Assembly (NCBI RefSeq): GCF_014196845.1
Contig: NZ_JACIEM010000006.1
Span: forward strand, 62,001-126,000
Length of the DNA stretch: 64,000 nucleotides
Direction: 5' to 3'
Source of the DNA: Aurantimonas endophytica
Lineage (GTDB): Bacteria > Pseudomonadota > Alphaproteobacteria > Rhizobiales > Rhizobiaceae
Shown: positions 57,198 to 64,000 of the stretch, piece after piece
Position numbering within the stretch: the first letter of the stretch is position 1
How the letters are laid out: each line of letters begins with the position of its first letter
Notes under the pieces: generated by a model
What the model was told of the DNA's origin: nothing
The model's database searches: none
What the model saw: only the letters and a program-made list of their open reading frames with translations
Program-made: the position numbers and the translations under genes

Positions 57198-57518
57198 ATG
57201 GCCTGGATTTTTCTCTTCGCCGCCGGAGTGCTGGAAGTCGTCTGGGCGTATTTCATGAAGCGCTCGGAGGGGTTCACCCTCCTCTGGCCGACGATCATCA
57301 CGCTGGTCGTTATGGCAGGAAGCTTCGCGCTGCTGTCGGTTTCCATGAAGACGCTGCCGCTCGGCACGGCCTACACGATATGGACCGGCATCGGCGCCGT
57401 CGGGGCGTTCATGGTCGGCATCGTCGTCCTCGGCGAATCGGTGACGCCGATGCGGCTCGTCGCCGCCGCGCTAATCCTCGCCGGACTGGTGATGATGAAG
57501 CTGTCGAGCCCGCATTAG
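57198..57518 (+). CDS. gdx: guanidinium exporter Gdx (SugE-type SMR protein)
   Basis: A 106-residue small multidrug resistance protein with four membrane helices. The essential Glu13 is in the first helix (AAGVLEVVWAYFMK). GTAYTIWTGIGAVGAFMVGI (20 residues) is diagnostic of the Gdx/SugE branch rather than EmrE. These dimers export guanidinium in exchange for protons. A guanidine-II riboswitch lies just upstream, which confirms the specificity. It converges on an AtzH-like gene. The ATG at 57198 follows AAGGG. Confidence 0.93.
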   Translation: MAWIFLFAAGVLEVVWAYFMKRSEGFTLLWPTIITLVVMAGSFALLSVSMKTLPLGTAYTIWTGIGAVGAFMVGIVVLGESVTPMRLVAAALILAGLVMMKLSSPH

Positions 57519-57605
57519 CCCTGCCCGCGGCTTCTACGCGCGGTGCGAAGGGGGCGCGATCATCGGGAAAGTGCCCCCGCCGCTATGCCTGGACGTCTCG
57601 CACCC

Positions 57606-57980
57606 TCACTCCGCCAGGCTGACATGCGCGGCGACGATCTGCCAGCCGGCCTCGGTGCGGACCCAGGTCTGGCTCTGGCGACCGACGCGGGCGACGGTGT
57701 CGCGCTCGAACAGCGTCATCGCGGTCGCGAAGTCGCGGCCGAAGGTGGTGATCCGCGTGCGCCGGAGCGTCCGCGCCAGTCCCTTCGGGCTGCGACCCGC
57801 CCGGAAGGCCCGGATCTCGTCATAGCCGTAGAGATTCTCGGTGGCGCCGTAGCGGACCGTGCGCGGGTCGTTCCAAAAGAGCTCGTCGAGAACCGCGACG
57901 TCGTTGGTCACGAGCGCGGTCTCGTAGCGGGCGAACGCCGCCTCGACCTCCGCCACGATCTCCGGCAGATCGATATCCAT
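57606..57980 (-). CDS. AtzH-like protein (DUF3225, SnoaL-like fold)
   Basis: A 124-residue protein of the AtzH-like family. Seen: [20 protein letters not shown] (20 residues), [20 protein letters not shown] (20 residues), [12 protein letters not shown] and [17 protein letters not shown]. In s-triazine degraders AtzH acts with the AtzE/AtzG amidase on urea-type intermediates of cyanuric acid breakdown; family members next to an amidase gene are found widely. Here the amidase gene is 98 bp upstream in the same direction, so the two probably work together. The start at 57980 opens the conserved region. Confidence 0.82.
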   Translation of the reverse strand: MDIDLPEIVAEVEAAFARYETALVTNDVAVLDELFWNDPRTVRYGATENLYGYDEIRAFRAGRSPKGLARTLRRTRITTFGRDFATAMTLFERDTVARVGRQSQTWVRTEAGWQIVAAHVSLAE

Positions 57981-58078
57981 GTGTCCGTTCCTTTCTACGA
58001 GCGGATGCCCAGGCGAGACGAGCAGCCTGAAGCAGGCGTCAGGCCGGAGCACGGCTTGCCGCAGAAAAGTCCCCGGCG

Positions 58079-59290
58079 TCAGGCGGTCGCCGGCGCCAGT
58101 CTGGCCGCCAAGGCGAGCAGCGCCCGGTCGCTGCCGCGCGGCCCCAGCAGCGAGAGCCCGATCGGCATGCCCTCGTGCGTCGCCAGCGGCAGCGAAATCT
58201 GCGGCAGGCCGGCAAGGCCGGCGCAGCAGAGCAAGTTCATCGCAGCGTGCCGGTAGGCGACTTCGACTTCCGCGGCGGCGAGATTGCGCAGCGGGGCGAC
58301 GCGCGGCACGGTCGGCATGAGGATCGCCGCCTCCGGCGTCAGGAGACCGTCCAGCCGGGCCCGTATCGCCAGCCGCCGTTGCTTTGCCGCTTCGATGGCA
58401 TCCTGATCCAGCAGTTTGGCCGCGGCGAAGCGTTCGCTGACGCCCGGGCCGAAGCGGGGCTTTACCGCCTCGATCCAGTCGCCGAGTGACGCCCAGATTT
58501 CGCCGGCCTGCACGGTCCGGAACGTTTCGGACCACTGGTCGAGACCATCTTCCGCCAGGGTGACCGGGGTCGTCGGCGCGACGGCCGCCTCGACCTGTAC
58601 GATCGAAGCCGCGAATGCCTGGCGAAGCGCCGGGTCGAGCAGCGCGAAGGCGTCCTCAGCGAGGAGGAGACTCGTCACCGGCTCGGCCGGCGCGTCGTCG
58701 GGCAGCAGCAACTTGCCGACGCGCGCGAAAGTGTCCGGGTCCCGCGCGAACCAGCCGACGCAATCGAGGCTCGGCGCGAAGGGCACGACGCCGGCTGCCG
58801 TGACCGCGCCGTGGGTGGGCCGCATGCCGTAGAGGCCGCAATAGCTCGCCGGCACCCGCACCGAGCCGCCGCAATCGGTGCCCAGCGCGAAATCGACCAG
58901 CCCCGCCGCCGTGGCCGAAGCCGAACCGCTGGAGGAACCGCCGGGGACGCGCGCCGGGTCATGGACGTTCACGGGCGTGCCGTAGTGATAGTTCTCCCCG
59001 GTCAGCGAGTAGCTGAGCTCGTCGGCGATCGTCTTGCCCACCAGATCAGCTCCGGCATCCAGCATGCGTTGCACGGCTGGCGCGGTGCGGCTCGCCGGCT
59101 CCTGGGTGCGCAGCCAGTCGGGGTGGCCGTTTCCGGTTTTCGTCCCGGTAATGTCGAAGACATCCTTGGCCGCGAAGCGGAGACCCGCCAGTTCGCCCGC
59201 GGCCGCGCCGCTGAGGGCGATCTGGTTGTCTTCGGGGCAGAAGGCGCCGCTCGCCTCGCGCGAAAGGGCTGGCTGGTTCGATTGAGGCAT
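58079..59290 (-). CDS. amidase (amidase signature family)
   Basis: A 403-residue amidase-signature hydrolase. The Ser-cisSer-Lys triad is visible: Lys42 ([12 protein letters not shown]), the glycine/serine loop [12 protein letters not shown] (117-126), and nucleophile Ser143 in [16 protein letters not shown]. Family enzymes include AtzE, AtzF (allophanate hydrolase) and GatA; it is shorter than GatA and has no AtzF C-terminal domain. Next to the AtzH-like gene and across from a guanidine-responsive exporter, it may hydrolyse a carboxylated guanidine or urea compound, but this is inference. The ATG at 59290 is chosen; an upstream open frame to 59470 is not conserved. Confidence 0.85.
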   Translation of the reverse strand: MPQSNQPALSREASGAFCPEDNQIALSGAAAGELAGLRFAAKDVFDITGTKTGNGHPDWLRTQEPASRTAPAVQRMLDAGADLVGKTIADELSYSLTGENYHYGTPVNVHDPARVPGGSSSGSASATAAGLVDFALGTDCGGSVRVPASYCGLYGMRPTHGAVTAAGVVPFAPSLDCVGWFARDPDTFARVGKLLLPDDAPAEPVTSLLLAEDAFALLDPALRQAFAASIVQVEAAVAPTTPVTLAEDGLDQWSETFRTVQAGEIWASLGDWIEAVKPRFGPGVSERFAAAKLLDQDAIEAAKQRRLAIRARLDGLLTPEAAILMPTVPRVAPLRNLAAAEVEVAYRHAAMNLLCCAGLAGLPQISLPLATHEGMPIGLSLLGPRGSDRALLALAARLAPATA

Positions 59291-59469
59291 CGGCACTTCT
59301 CGATTCGGTCGATGGATCTGCCACCGCGGCGGCGGGTGTCTTGCATCGATGACATATTTCGACGCTTCAATGCCATGCCCGCCGGGATGGCCAGCGGGCC
59401 CACCGGATTTGACCGCGACGCGGTGGGCCGGCGATTCAGGATGCTCGTGGGCCGTGGACGGAGCCAGCA

Positions 59470-60621
59470 ATGATCACGACGCTTGCGGTGTCCGGCTACC
59501 GCTCGATCCGCAGCCTCGTCGTTCCTCTCGGAAGGCTGACGGTCGTCACGGGTCCGAACGGCAGCGGCAAGACCAGCCTCTACCGCTCGCTGCGCCTTCT
59601 GGCAGAGACGGCGCAGGGCCGGCTGATCCAGACCCTGGCGCGGGAAGGCGGCTTGCAGTCGACGCTATGGGCGGGGCCCGAGACGATCGGGCGGAGCATG
59701 CGCTCCGGGGTTCATCCCGTCCAGGGTACCGTGCGCAAGGGTCCCGTGAGCCTGAAGCTGGGCTTCTGCGATGCCGCCTTCGGCTACGCGATCGATCTTG
59801 GACTGCCGAGCCCGGATAACCCGTTCCCGCTCGATCCGGCGATCAAGGTGGAAGCGATGTGGACCGGCGGGACACTGCGCAAAGGGTCGCTCTTCGCCGA
59901 GCGGCGGGCGTCCCTGGTGCGGCTGCGTACCACGCAGACCCACGAATGGCGGGAGGCCGCATATGGACTGTCGCCCTTCGACTCGATGGTCACGCATTGT
60001 GCCGATCCGGACGACGGCGCCGAGCTTCTCGCGATGCGTGAACGCATGCGCGACTGGCGCTTCTACGATGCCCTTCGCACCGACCCCGAGGCCCCGGCCC
60101 GGCGCCGCCAGGTGATGACCTACACGCCGGTGCTTTCGGGCGATGGCGCGGATCTGGCCGCCGCGCTCGCGACGATCCGCGCCGTCGGCGATCGGCAGGC
60201 GCTGGGCGGAGCGATCGAGCACGCCTTCCCCGGTTCCACGCTTCAGACCAGCATCGACGATCTCGCCGGGCTCCGGCTCGGTCAGCAGGGGCTCCTGCGC
60301 CCCTTGGGGGTAGCCGAGCTCTCGGATGGAACGCTGCGCTACCTGCTGCTCGTGGCGGCGCTCCTGTCGCCGCGCCCTCCCGAACTGATGGTGTTGAACG
60401 AGCCGGAGGGGAGCCTTCATCCATCCCTGATGCCCGCTTTGGCACGACTGGTCGTTCAGGCCTCCGGCTATGGACAGGTCGTTCTCGTCACCCACAGCGA
60501 GGCGCTGATCCAGGCGATCCGCAGCGAGGGCGGCGCCACCGAAATCCGTCTGGAGAAGAGCTTCGGCGAGACTGAAGTGCCCGACTGCGACGCCCCGCCT
60601 TGGGTCTGGCCAAAGCGCTGA
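59470..60621 (+). CDS. AAA family ATPase (RecF/SMC-like, COG4637 type)
   Basis: A 383-residue lone ATPase of the ABC/SMC-like head class. Walker A GPNGSGKTS is at residues 28-36. A signature-like block LSDGTLRYLLLVAALLSPRP (20 residues) follows late. Walker B reads LMVLNEPEGSLHP, with Asn where most ATPases have Asp, a substitution I recall as normal for this COG4637 family. VVLVTHSEALIQAI supplies the switch His. No partner nuclease or reverse transcriptase lies beside it, so it is not obviously a defence system. The ATG follows GGAG. Function unknown. Confidence 0.85.
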   Translation: MITTLAVSGYRSIRSLVVPLGRLTVVTGPNGSGKTSLYRSLRLLAETAQGRLIQTLAREGGLQSTLWAGPETIGRSMRSGVHPVQGTVRKGPVSLKLGFCDAAFGYAIDLGLPSPDNPFPLDPAIKVEAMWTGGTLRKGSLFAERRASLVRLRTTQTHEWREAAYGLSPFDSMVTHCADPDDGAELLAMRERMRDWRFYDALRTDPEAPARRRQVMTYTPVLSGDGADLAAALATIRAVGDRQALGGAIEHAFPGSTLQTSIDDLAGLRLGQQGLLRPLGVAELSDGTLRYLLLVAALLSPRPPELMVLNEPEGSLHPSLMPALARLVVQASGYGQVVLVTHSEALIQAIRSEGGATEIRLEKSFGETEVPDCDAPPWVWPKR

Positions 60622-60768
60622 TGATCCGGGCGGGCGCACCCCGCCGAGCGAACCGTGATGCAGCAGGGGCCCTCGCCGTCTTCCGCCGCAGATGCCGTCC
60701 GGCGGGACCCGGCAGCCCGCCCGGGCAAAATGGCCGCATACATGCGCGGATACGCGGTCGTCATTGCA

Positions 60769-60790
60769 ATGTAAAACGATCGCTTTACAT
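60769..60790. promoter_or_regulatory. operator palindrome of the adjacent TetR gene
   Basis: ATGTAAA (60769-60775) and TTTACAT (60784-60790) flank ACGATCGC, forming a 22-bp near-perfect palindrome centred on CGATCG, with one mismatched pair. It ends 8 bp before the TetR start, ideal for autorepression of the tetR-MFS operon. Confidence 0.7.
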
Positions 60791-60798
60791 GTGTCTGT

Positions 60799-61347
60799 AT
60801 GAACAAGCGAAATGACATGATCGCCGGGGCGGACCTGGCATTCGACGCCGAAGGCTTCCGGGGCATCGGCGTCGACGGCATTCTCGCTCCCTCCGGCGCC
60901 TCGACCCGAACGCTCTACAAGCATTTCGGCTCGCGCGACGGGCTGGTGCTGGCAGTGCTCGAGGAGCGGCACCGGGCTTTCATGGCGCGGCTCGAGGCAG
61001 GAGGCGAGACGGCTGATCCGATCGGCGCGCTCTTCGACGCGCTGGAACAATGGCTGGTCGAGCGGGGCGCGCGCGGCTGCATGCTTCTGCGCGCCCGCAG
61101 CGAATATGCAGGCGCCAACGCCGATGTCGTGGCCCTCGTGCGGCGTCAGAAGCACGAGTTCGAGGCCGAGATCGCCGCCCGCGTGAAGCAGGTCCTGGGC
61201 CGAGCCGACGCCGACCTGACGGTGCAGGTCTGGCTTCTCTTCGAGGGAGCGACGGCGGCGGCAAGCGTTGCCGACCTGTCGGTCGTCGGAGCGGCCAAGC
61301 GCGCGGCCGCCAATCTCCTCGCCGCGGCGGGGAGCCGTGAGCGATGA
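60799..61347 (+). CDS. TetR/AcrR family transcriptional regulator
   Basis: A 182-residue TetR protein. The helix-turn-helix runs from DLAFDAEGFRGIGVDGILAP (20 residues) to GASTRTLYKHFGSRDGLVLA (20 residues). The C-terminal domain has a short loop with CMLLRARSEYAG, seen in regulators of MFS efflux genes. It overlaps the MFS gene by 4 bp and has a palindromic operator directly upstream, so it probably represses both. The effector is likely a substrate of the exporter. Confidence 0.9.
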   Translation: MNKRNDMIAGADLAFDAEGFRGIGVDGILAPSGASTRTLYKHFGSRDGLVLAVLEERHRAFMARLEAGGETADPIGALFDALEQWLVERGARGCMLLRARSEYAGANADVVALVRRQKHEFEAEIAARVKQVLGRADADLTVQVWLLFEGATAAASVADLSVVGAAKRAAANLLAAAGSRER

Positions 61348-62543
61348 ACGGGCGGGGCAATCTCGTCGCGGCCGGCTTCGCGCTGACGGCGCTGAGCTAC
61401 GGGCTGGCGCGTTTCGCCTACGGGCTCCTGCTTCCCGACATCCGCGAAGAACTCTCGCTTGGCGCCACTGCCGCCGGCTGGATCGGCGGCAGTGCCTTTG
61501 CGGCCTATTGCTTCGGTATCGTCTTCGCCCTTTCGGCCGGCGCGCGGCTGGGCGAGCGCGTCCTTACGGTGCTGGCCGGCCTGACCGCGACGGGGGGAAT
61601 GGCGCTCGTCGCCGCCGCGTCGTCGGGCTGGACCCTCGGGCTGGCGATCGCCCTGGCCGGGCTGAGCACGGGACTGACTTCCCCACCGCTCGCGGCCGCC
61701 GTGGGCCGGTGCCTGGGCGATGCGGCGCGGCCGAAGGCGAACGGGGCGATCAACGCCGGCACGGCCGCCGGGATCGTCTTCTCCGGCGTCGCGGTCATTC
61801 TGTTCGCCGGGGACTGGCGGGGGCTCTACGGGCTCTTCGCGGCCGTTGGCGCGGCGGTGACGGTCTGGCTCTGGTTCGCCATGCCGCCCGCAGCCGGCGG
61901 GCGGGCATCGCGCCGGCTGTCCCTCAAGCGGCTGACGCGCCGCGGCGTTGGCGGTCTCTGCGCCGGCGCCTTCCTGATGGGCGCCGCCAGCACCGCGATC
62001 TGGACCTTTGGCGCCAACATCCTGCGTGACGAACTCGGCTTCAGCGACGGCGGCATCGCGCTTGCCTGGAGCGTGCTGGGTGCCGCAGGCATTGCCGGCG
62101 CCGCGACCGGTATCCTGACGGTCCGCTTCGGGATCGGCCAGGTCCATCGGCTGGCCGTGTTCGCCATGGTCGTTGCGCTGACTGGGCTCGTCGGCGCGGG
62201 CCATGCTCCCGCGGTCGCCTTCGCCGTCATGGGCCTGTTCGGCGTTGCCTACATCGTCTCGAGCGGTGCCTTTCTCCTGTGGGGAATCATGCTGTATCCG
62301 GCCCGGCCGGATATCGGGCTCGGCCTGCCCTTCCTGATGATCGCGCTCGGGCAGACGGCCGGCGCACCGCTGTTCGGATTCCTGTGGGACGCGGCCGGGA
62401 GCGCCGCAGCCCTCGCGACCTTCGCGGTGATCATGGCGAGTGCCGCGTTCTGGACTCCAGGCCAGCCCTCGGCACGAAGGAGGAGCAGCCGGGTGGCGTC
62501 CCCTGCCGCGACAGCGAACGCGTTGTCCGCCGATTGCGGTTGA
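61344..62543 (+). CDS. MFS transporter
   Basis: A 399-residue transporter with about twelve membrane segments (ALTALSYGLARFAYGLLLPD, 20 residues, is the first). The polar loop after the sixth segment is PPAAGGRASRRLSLKRLTRR. It resembles the CynX/YbfB-like group. The charged motif A is weak (GARLGERVLTVLAG). Transcribed with the TetR gene (ATGA overlap), it is probably an efflux pump induced by its own substrate. Substrate unknown. Confidence 0.88.
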   Translation: MNGRGNLVAAGFALTALSYGLARFAYGLLLPDIREELSLGATAAGWIGGSAFAAYCFGIVFALSAGARLGERVLTVLAGLTATGGMALVAAASSGWTLGLAIALAGLSTGLTSPPLAAAVGRCLGDAARPKANGAINAGTAAGIVFSGVAVILFAGDWRGLYGLFAAVGAAVTVWLWFAMPPAAGGRASRRLSLKRLTRRGVGGLCAGAFLMGAASTAIWTFGANILRDELGFSDGGIALAWSVLGAAGIAGAATGILTVRFGIGQVHRLAVFAMVVALTGLVGAGHAPAVAFAVMGLFGVAYIVSSGAFLLWGIMLYPARPDIGLGLPFLMIALGQTAGAPLFGFLWDAAGSAAALATFAVIMASAAFWTPGQPSARRRSSRVASPAATANALSADCG

Positions 62544-62654
62544 CGGGATGCGAGGCCGAGGGCTCGGGGGCCGGACGCGACGATGATTGCCCTCGACATG
62601 GTCACGTAATAGGTCCCATGCCCGAGCACTGCATGCCCGGCCAAGGCCTCTGCC

Positions 62655-63266
62655 ATGCGTGACGCAACCGGGCAGAAGGAAGCCGGGATGGGGCTGCTGC
62701 CGTTGGACTTCTTCCGCCGCGATGCCGTCAGCGTCGCCCGGGACCTCCTTGGAACGACCCTCCTGGTCGGAGGCGTCGGCGGCGCGATCGTCGAGACGGA
62801 AGCCTACGGTCACGACGACCCGGCCTCCCACTCGTTTCGCGGCCCCACGCCGCGCAATGCCGCGATGTTCGGGCCGCCGGGGCATGCCTATGTCTACCGG
62901 TCATACGGTATCCACTGGTGTTTCAACGTCGTTTGCGCGGAAGGCCCTGCGGGAAGCGCCGTCCTGATCCGGGCGCTCGAGCCTCTGGTGGAACTGGATG
63001 CGATGCGCGAGCGCCGGCGCGCCGAAGACCCGCGCCTCCTCTGTTCGGGCCCCGGACGGCTGACGCAGGCACTCGGCATCACCAGCGCCCACGATGCCCT
63101 GCCGCTCGATGCGGCACCGTTTCGCCTGGAGCAGGGTTTGCCGCCGGCGGAGATCCTCGTAGGGCCGCGCATCGGCATCACGCGGGCGGCAGACATGCCA
63201 TGGCGCTTCGGCGTGGCCGGCTCGCGCTTCCTCAGCCGTCCGTTTCCCCGGGCGGCGAGACGGTAG
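62655..63266 (+). CDS. DNA-3-methyladenine glycosylase (AAG/Mpg type)
   Basis: A 203-residue monofunctional glycosylase that excises alkylated and deaminated purines. The AAG fold is shown by [10 protein letters not shown], the catalytic Glu in [19 protein letters not shown] (Glu of TEAY), [20 protein letters not shown] (20 residues, with the intercalating Tyr) and [11 protein letters not shown]. Length and motifs are complete. The ATG at 62655 has no strong ribosome site; an ATG 33 bp on is possible. Together with alkB at 16 kb it gives the window two alkylation-repair enzymes, but they are not linked. Confidence 0.9.
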   Translation: MRDATGQKEAGMGLLPLDFFRRDAVSVARDLLGTTLLVGGVGGAIVETEAYGHDDPASHSFRGPTPRNAAMFGPPGHAYVYRSYGIHWCFNVVCAEGPAGSAVLIRALEPLVELDAMRERRRAEDPRLLCSGPGRLTQALGITSAHDALPLDAAPFRLEQGLPPAEILVGPRIGITRAADMPWRFGVAGSRFLSRPFPRAARR

Positions 63267-63347
63267 ACACCGGTGCGGGCCGGGCGCGCTTCCTGGAGCC
63301 TGCATCCCCCGCCGGGAGATTTGTGGCAAACCGCGCCGGCGGCCATA

Positions 63348-63364
63348 GTTGACCGGGGGTCAAC
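63348..63364. promoter_or_regulatory. inverted repeat upstream of the AGCS symporter gene
   Basis: GTTGACC-GGG-GGTCAAC, 7-bp perfect arms, ending 17 bp before the start codon. It could be an operator or a hairpin covering the ribosome site. No known motif was assigned. Confidence 0.4.
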
Positions 63365-63381
63365 GCGGCGGGAGCGAACGC

Positions 63382-64000
63382 ATGGAACTGATCTACCAGT
63401 TCTTCGGGCTGATCGAAGACCTCACCTGGGGATGGGCGCTCATCCCGATCCTGGTGATCTTCGGCCTGTTCATCACGGCAATGACGGGCTTCGTCCAGTT
63501 CCAGTTCTTCGGCCGGATGTTCCGCGTGCTGTCCTCGAAGAACCAGACGGGGGATCCGAACGCGATCAGCGCGCGCGAAGCGCTGCTCATCTCGGTCGGC
63601 GGGCGGGTCGGCGGCGGCAACATCGCGGGTGTCGCGGTGGCGATCACGATCGGCGGGCCCGGCGCGGTCTTCTGGATGTGGGCGATCGCCCTCGTCGGCA
63701 TGGCGACCAGCCTCGTCGAATCCTCGCTCGCGCAGCTCTACAAGCGGTCCGCCGGTGACGGCACCTACAAGGGCGGCCCGGCCGGCTACATCCTTTACGG
63801 ACTCGGGCACCAGTACCGCTGGCTCGCGGTGATCTACGCCCTGTGCCTGCTTCTGTCCTTCGCGTTCGGATTCAACGCCTTCCAGGGCAACACCTTCGCC
63901 GGCGCGGCCAACGACAGCCTCGGCATCGACCGCATCTGGAGCGCCCTGCTGCTTGCCGTCATCACCGGCTTCATCGTCTATGGCGGCATCAAGCGCATCG
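63382..64000 (+). CDS. AGCS family amino acid:sodium symporter (partial, cut by window edge)
   Basis: The first 206 residues of an alanine/glycine:cation symporter. It starts with a membrane segment (LIPILVIFGLFITAMTGFVQ, 20 residues) and then the family motif SVGGRVGGGNIAGVAVAITI (20 residues), which forms part of the sodium and substrate site. VESSLAQLYKRSAGDGTYKG (20 residues), then GPAGYILYGLG, is also diagnostic. The ATG at 63382 follows GGGAG. Substrate is probably alanine or glycine by family. The rest of the gene lies outside the window. Confidence 0.88.
   Translation, partial: MELIYQFFGLIEDLTWGWALIPILVIFGLFITAMTGFVQFQFFGRMFRVLSSKNQTGDPNAISAREALLISVGGRVGGGNIAGVAVAITIGGPGAVFWMWAIALVGMATSLVESSLAQLYKRSAGDGTYKGGPAGYILYGLGHQYRWLAVIYALCLLLSFAFGFNAFQGNTFAGAANDSLGIDRIWSALLLAVITGFIVYGGIKRI

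Noticed and set aside
63267-63381. Glycine riboswitch upstream of the AGCS symporter gene
   Set aside because: The conserved glycine aptamer blocks are absent and the gap is too short; only a short inverted repeat is present.

Overview
This window is a high-GC chromosomal segment from an alphaproteobacterium, most likely of the order Hyphomicrobiales (Rhizobiales). The evidence is the gene content and order: hemE next to maf-aroE-coaE-dnaQ-secB, a his cluster holding a DUF2628-type gene, TIGR02300-aroA-cmk-rpsA, and an NrnC-type nanoRNase. The family could not be fixed from the sequence. Apart from the partial gene at the right edge and one deletion scar, the genes are intact and densely packed, with many 1-8 bp stop/start overlaps. 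No insertion sequence, prophage or CRISPR array was seen.

Origin region (1-13 kb). gntK, hemJ and hemE run left and maf, aroE, coaE and dnaQ run right from a 494-bp non-coding block at 2352-2845. This is the place where alphaproteobacterial chromosome origins lie (hemE-oriC in Caulobacter and Sinorhizobium). The block has an AT-rich end, clustered GANTC sites, a near-perfect CtrA box and DnaA-like elements. Two parS-like sequences follow at 11318 and 23857. Beyond the origin lie a TetR/RidA-like divergent pair with three identical operators, secB-fxsA (left), timA-mltA-smr-xre (right), a class II glutamine amidotransferase behind a perfect CtrA box, and a PQQ-type sugar dehydrogenase.

Housekeeping block (13-33 kb). 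It holds hslU; an orphan LuxR and AlkB; coaA-hisE-hisF; a hydrolase inserted in reverse between hisF and hisA; then hisA, hisH and hisB with two small membrane-protein genes; hslV; rpsA, cmk and aroA; a TIGR02300 protein; tRNA-Ala(GGC); an HWE-type sensor kinase; a secreted alpha/beta-hydrolase-like protein; and nrnC.

Transport and catabolism (33-49 kb). A ytfQRT-yjfF galactofuranose-type ABC operon carries its own FadR-type regulator. It is followed by a cupin gene, pntAB transhydrogenase and an HXXEE membrane protein. Next comes an amino-acid-type ABC permease/ATPase with a class V aminotransferase, a dihydropyrimidinase-like hydrolase and L-serine dehydratase. The start of this cluster is a deletion scar that joins the head of a GntR regulator to the tail of the transporter's binding protein.

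Right part (49-64 kb). tRNA-Leu(CAG), an NDUFA9-like protein, a TauE/SafE exporter, uppP, an FzlA-like GST, two small envelope genes, queG, a glycine-pentad-repeat protein, an SDR, a guanidine-II riboswitch with a gdx exporter, an AtzH-like protein plus amidase, a lone AAA ATPase, a TetR-MFS pair, a 3-methyladenine glycosylase and the start of an AGCS amino-acid:sodium symporter gene that runs off the right edge.
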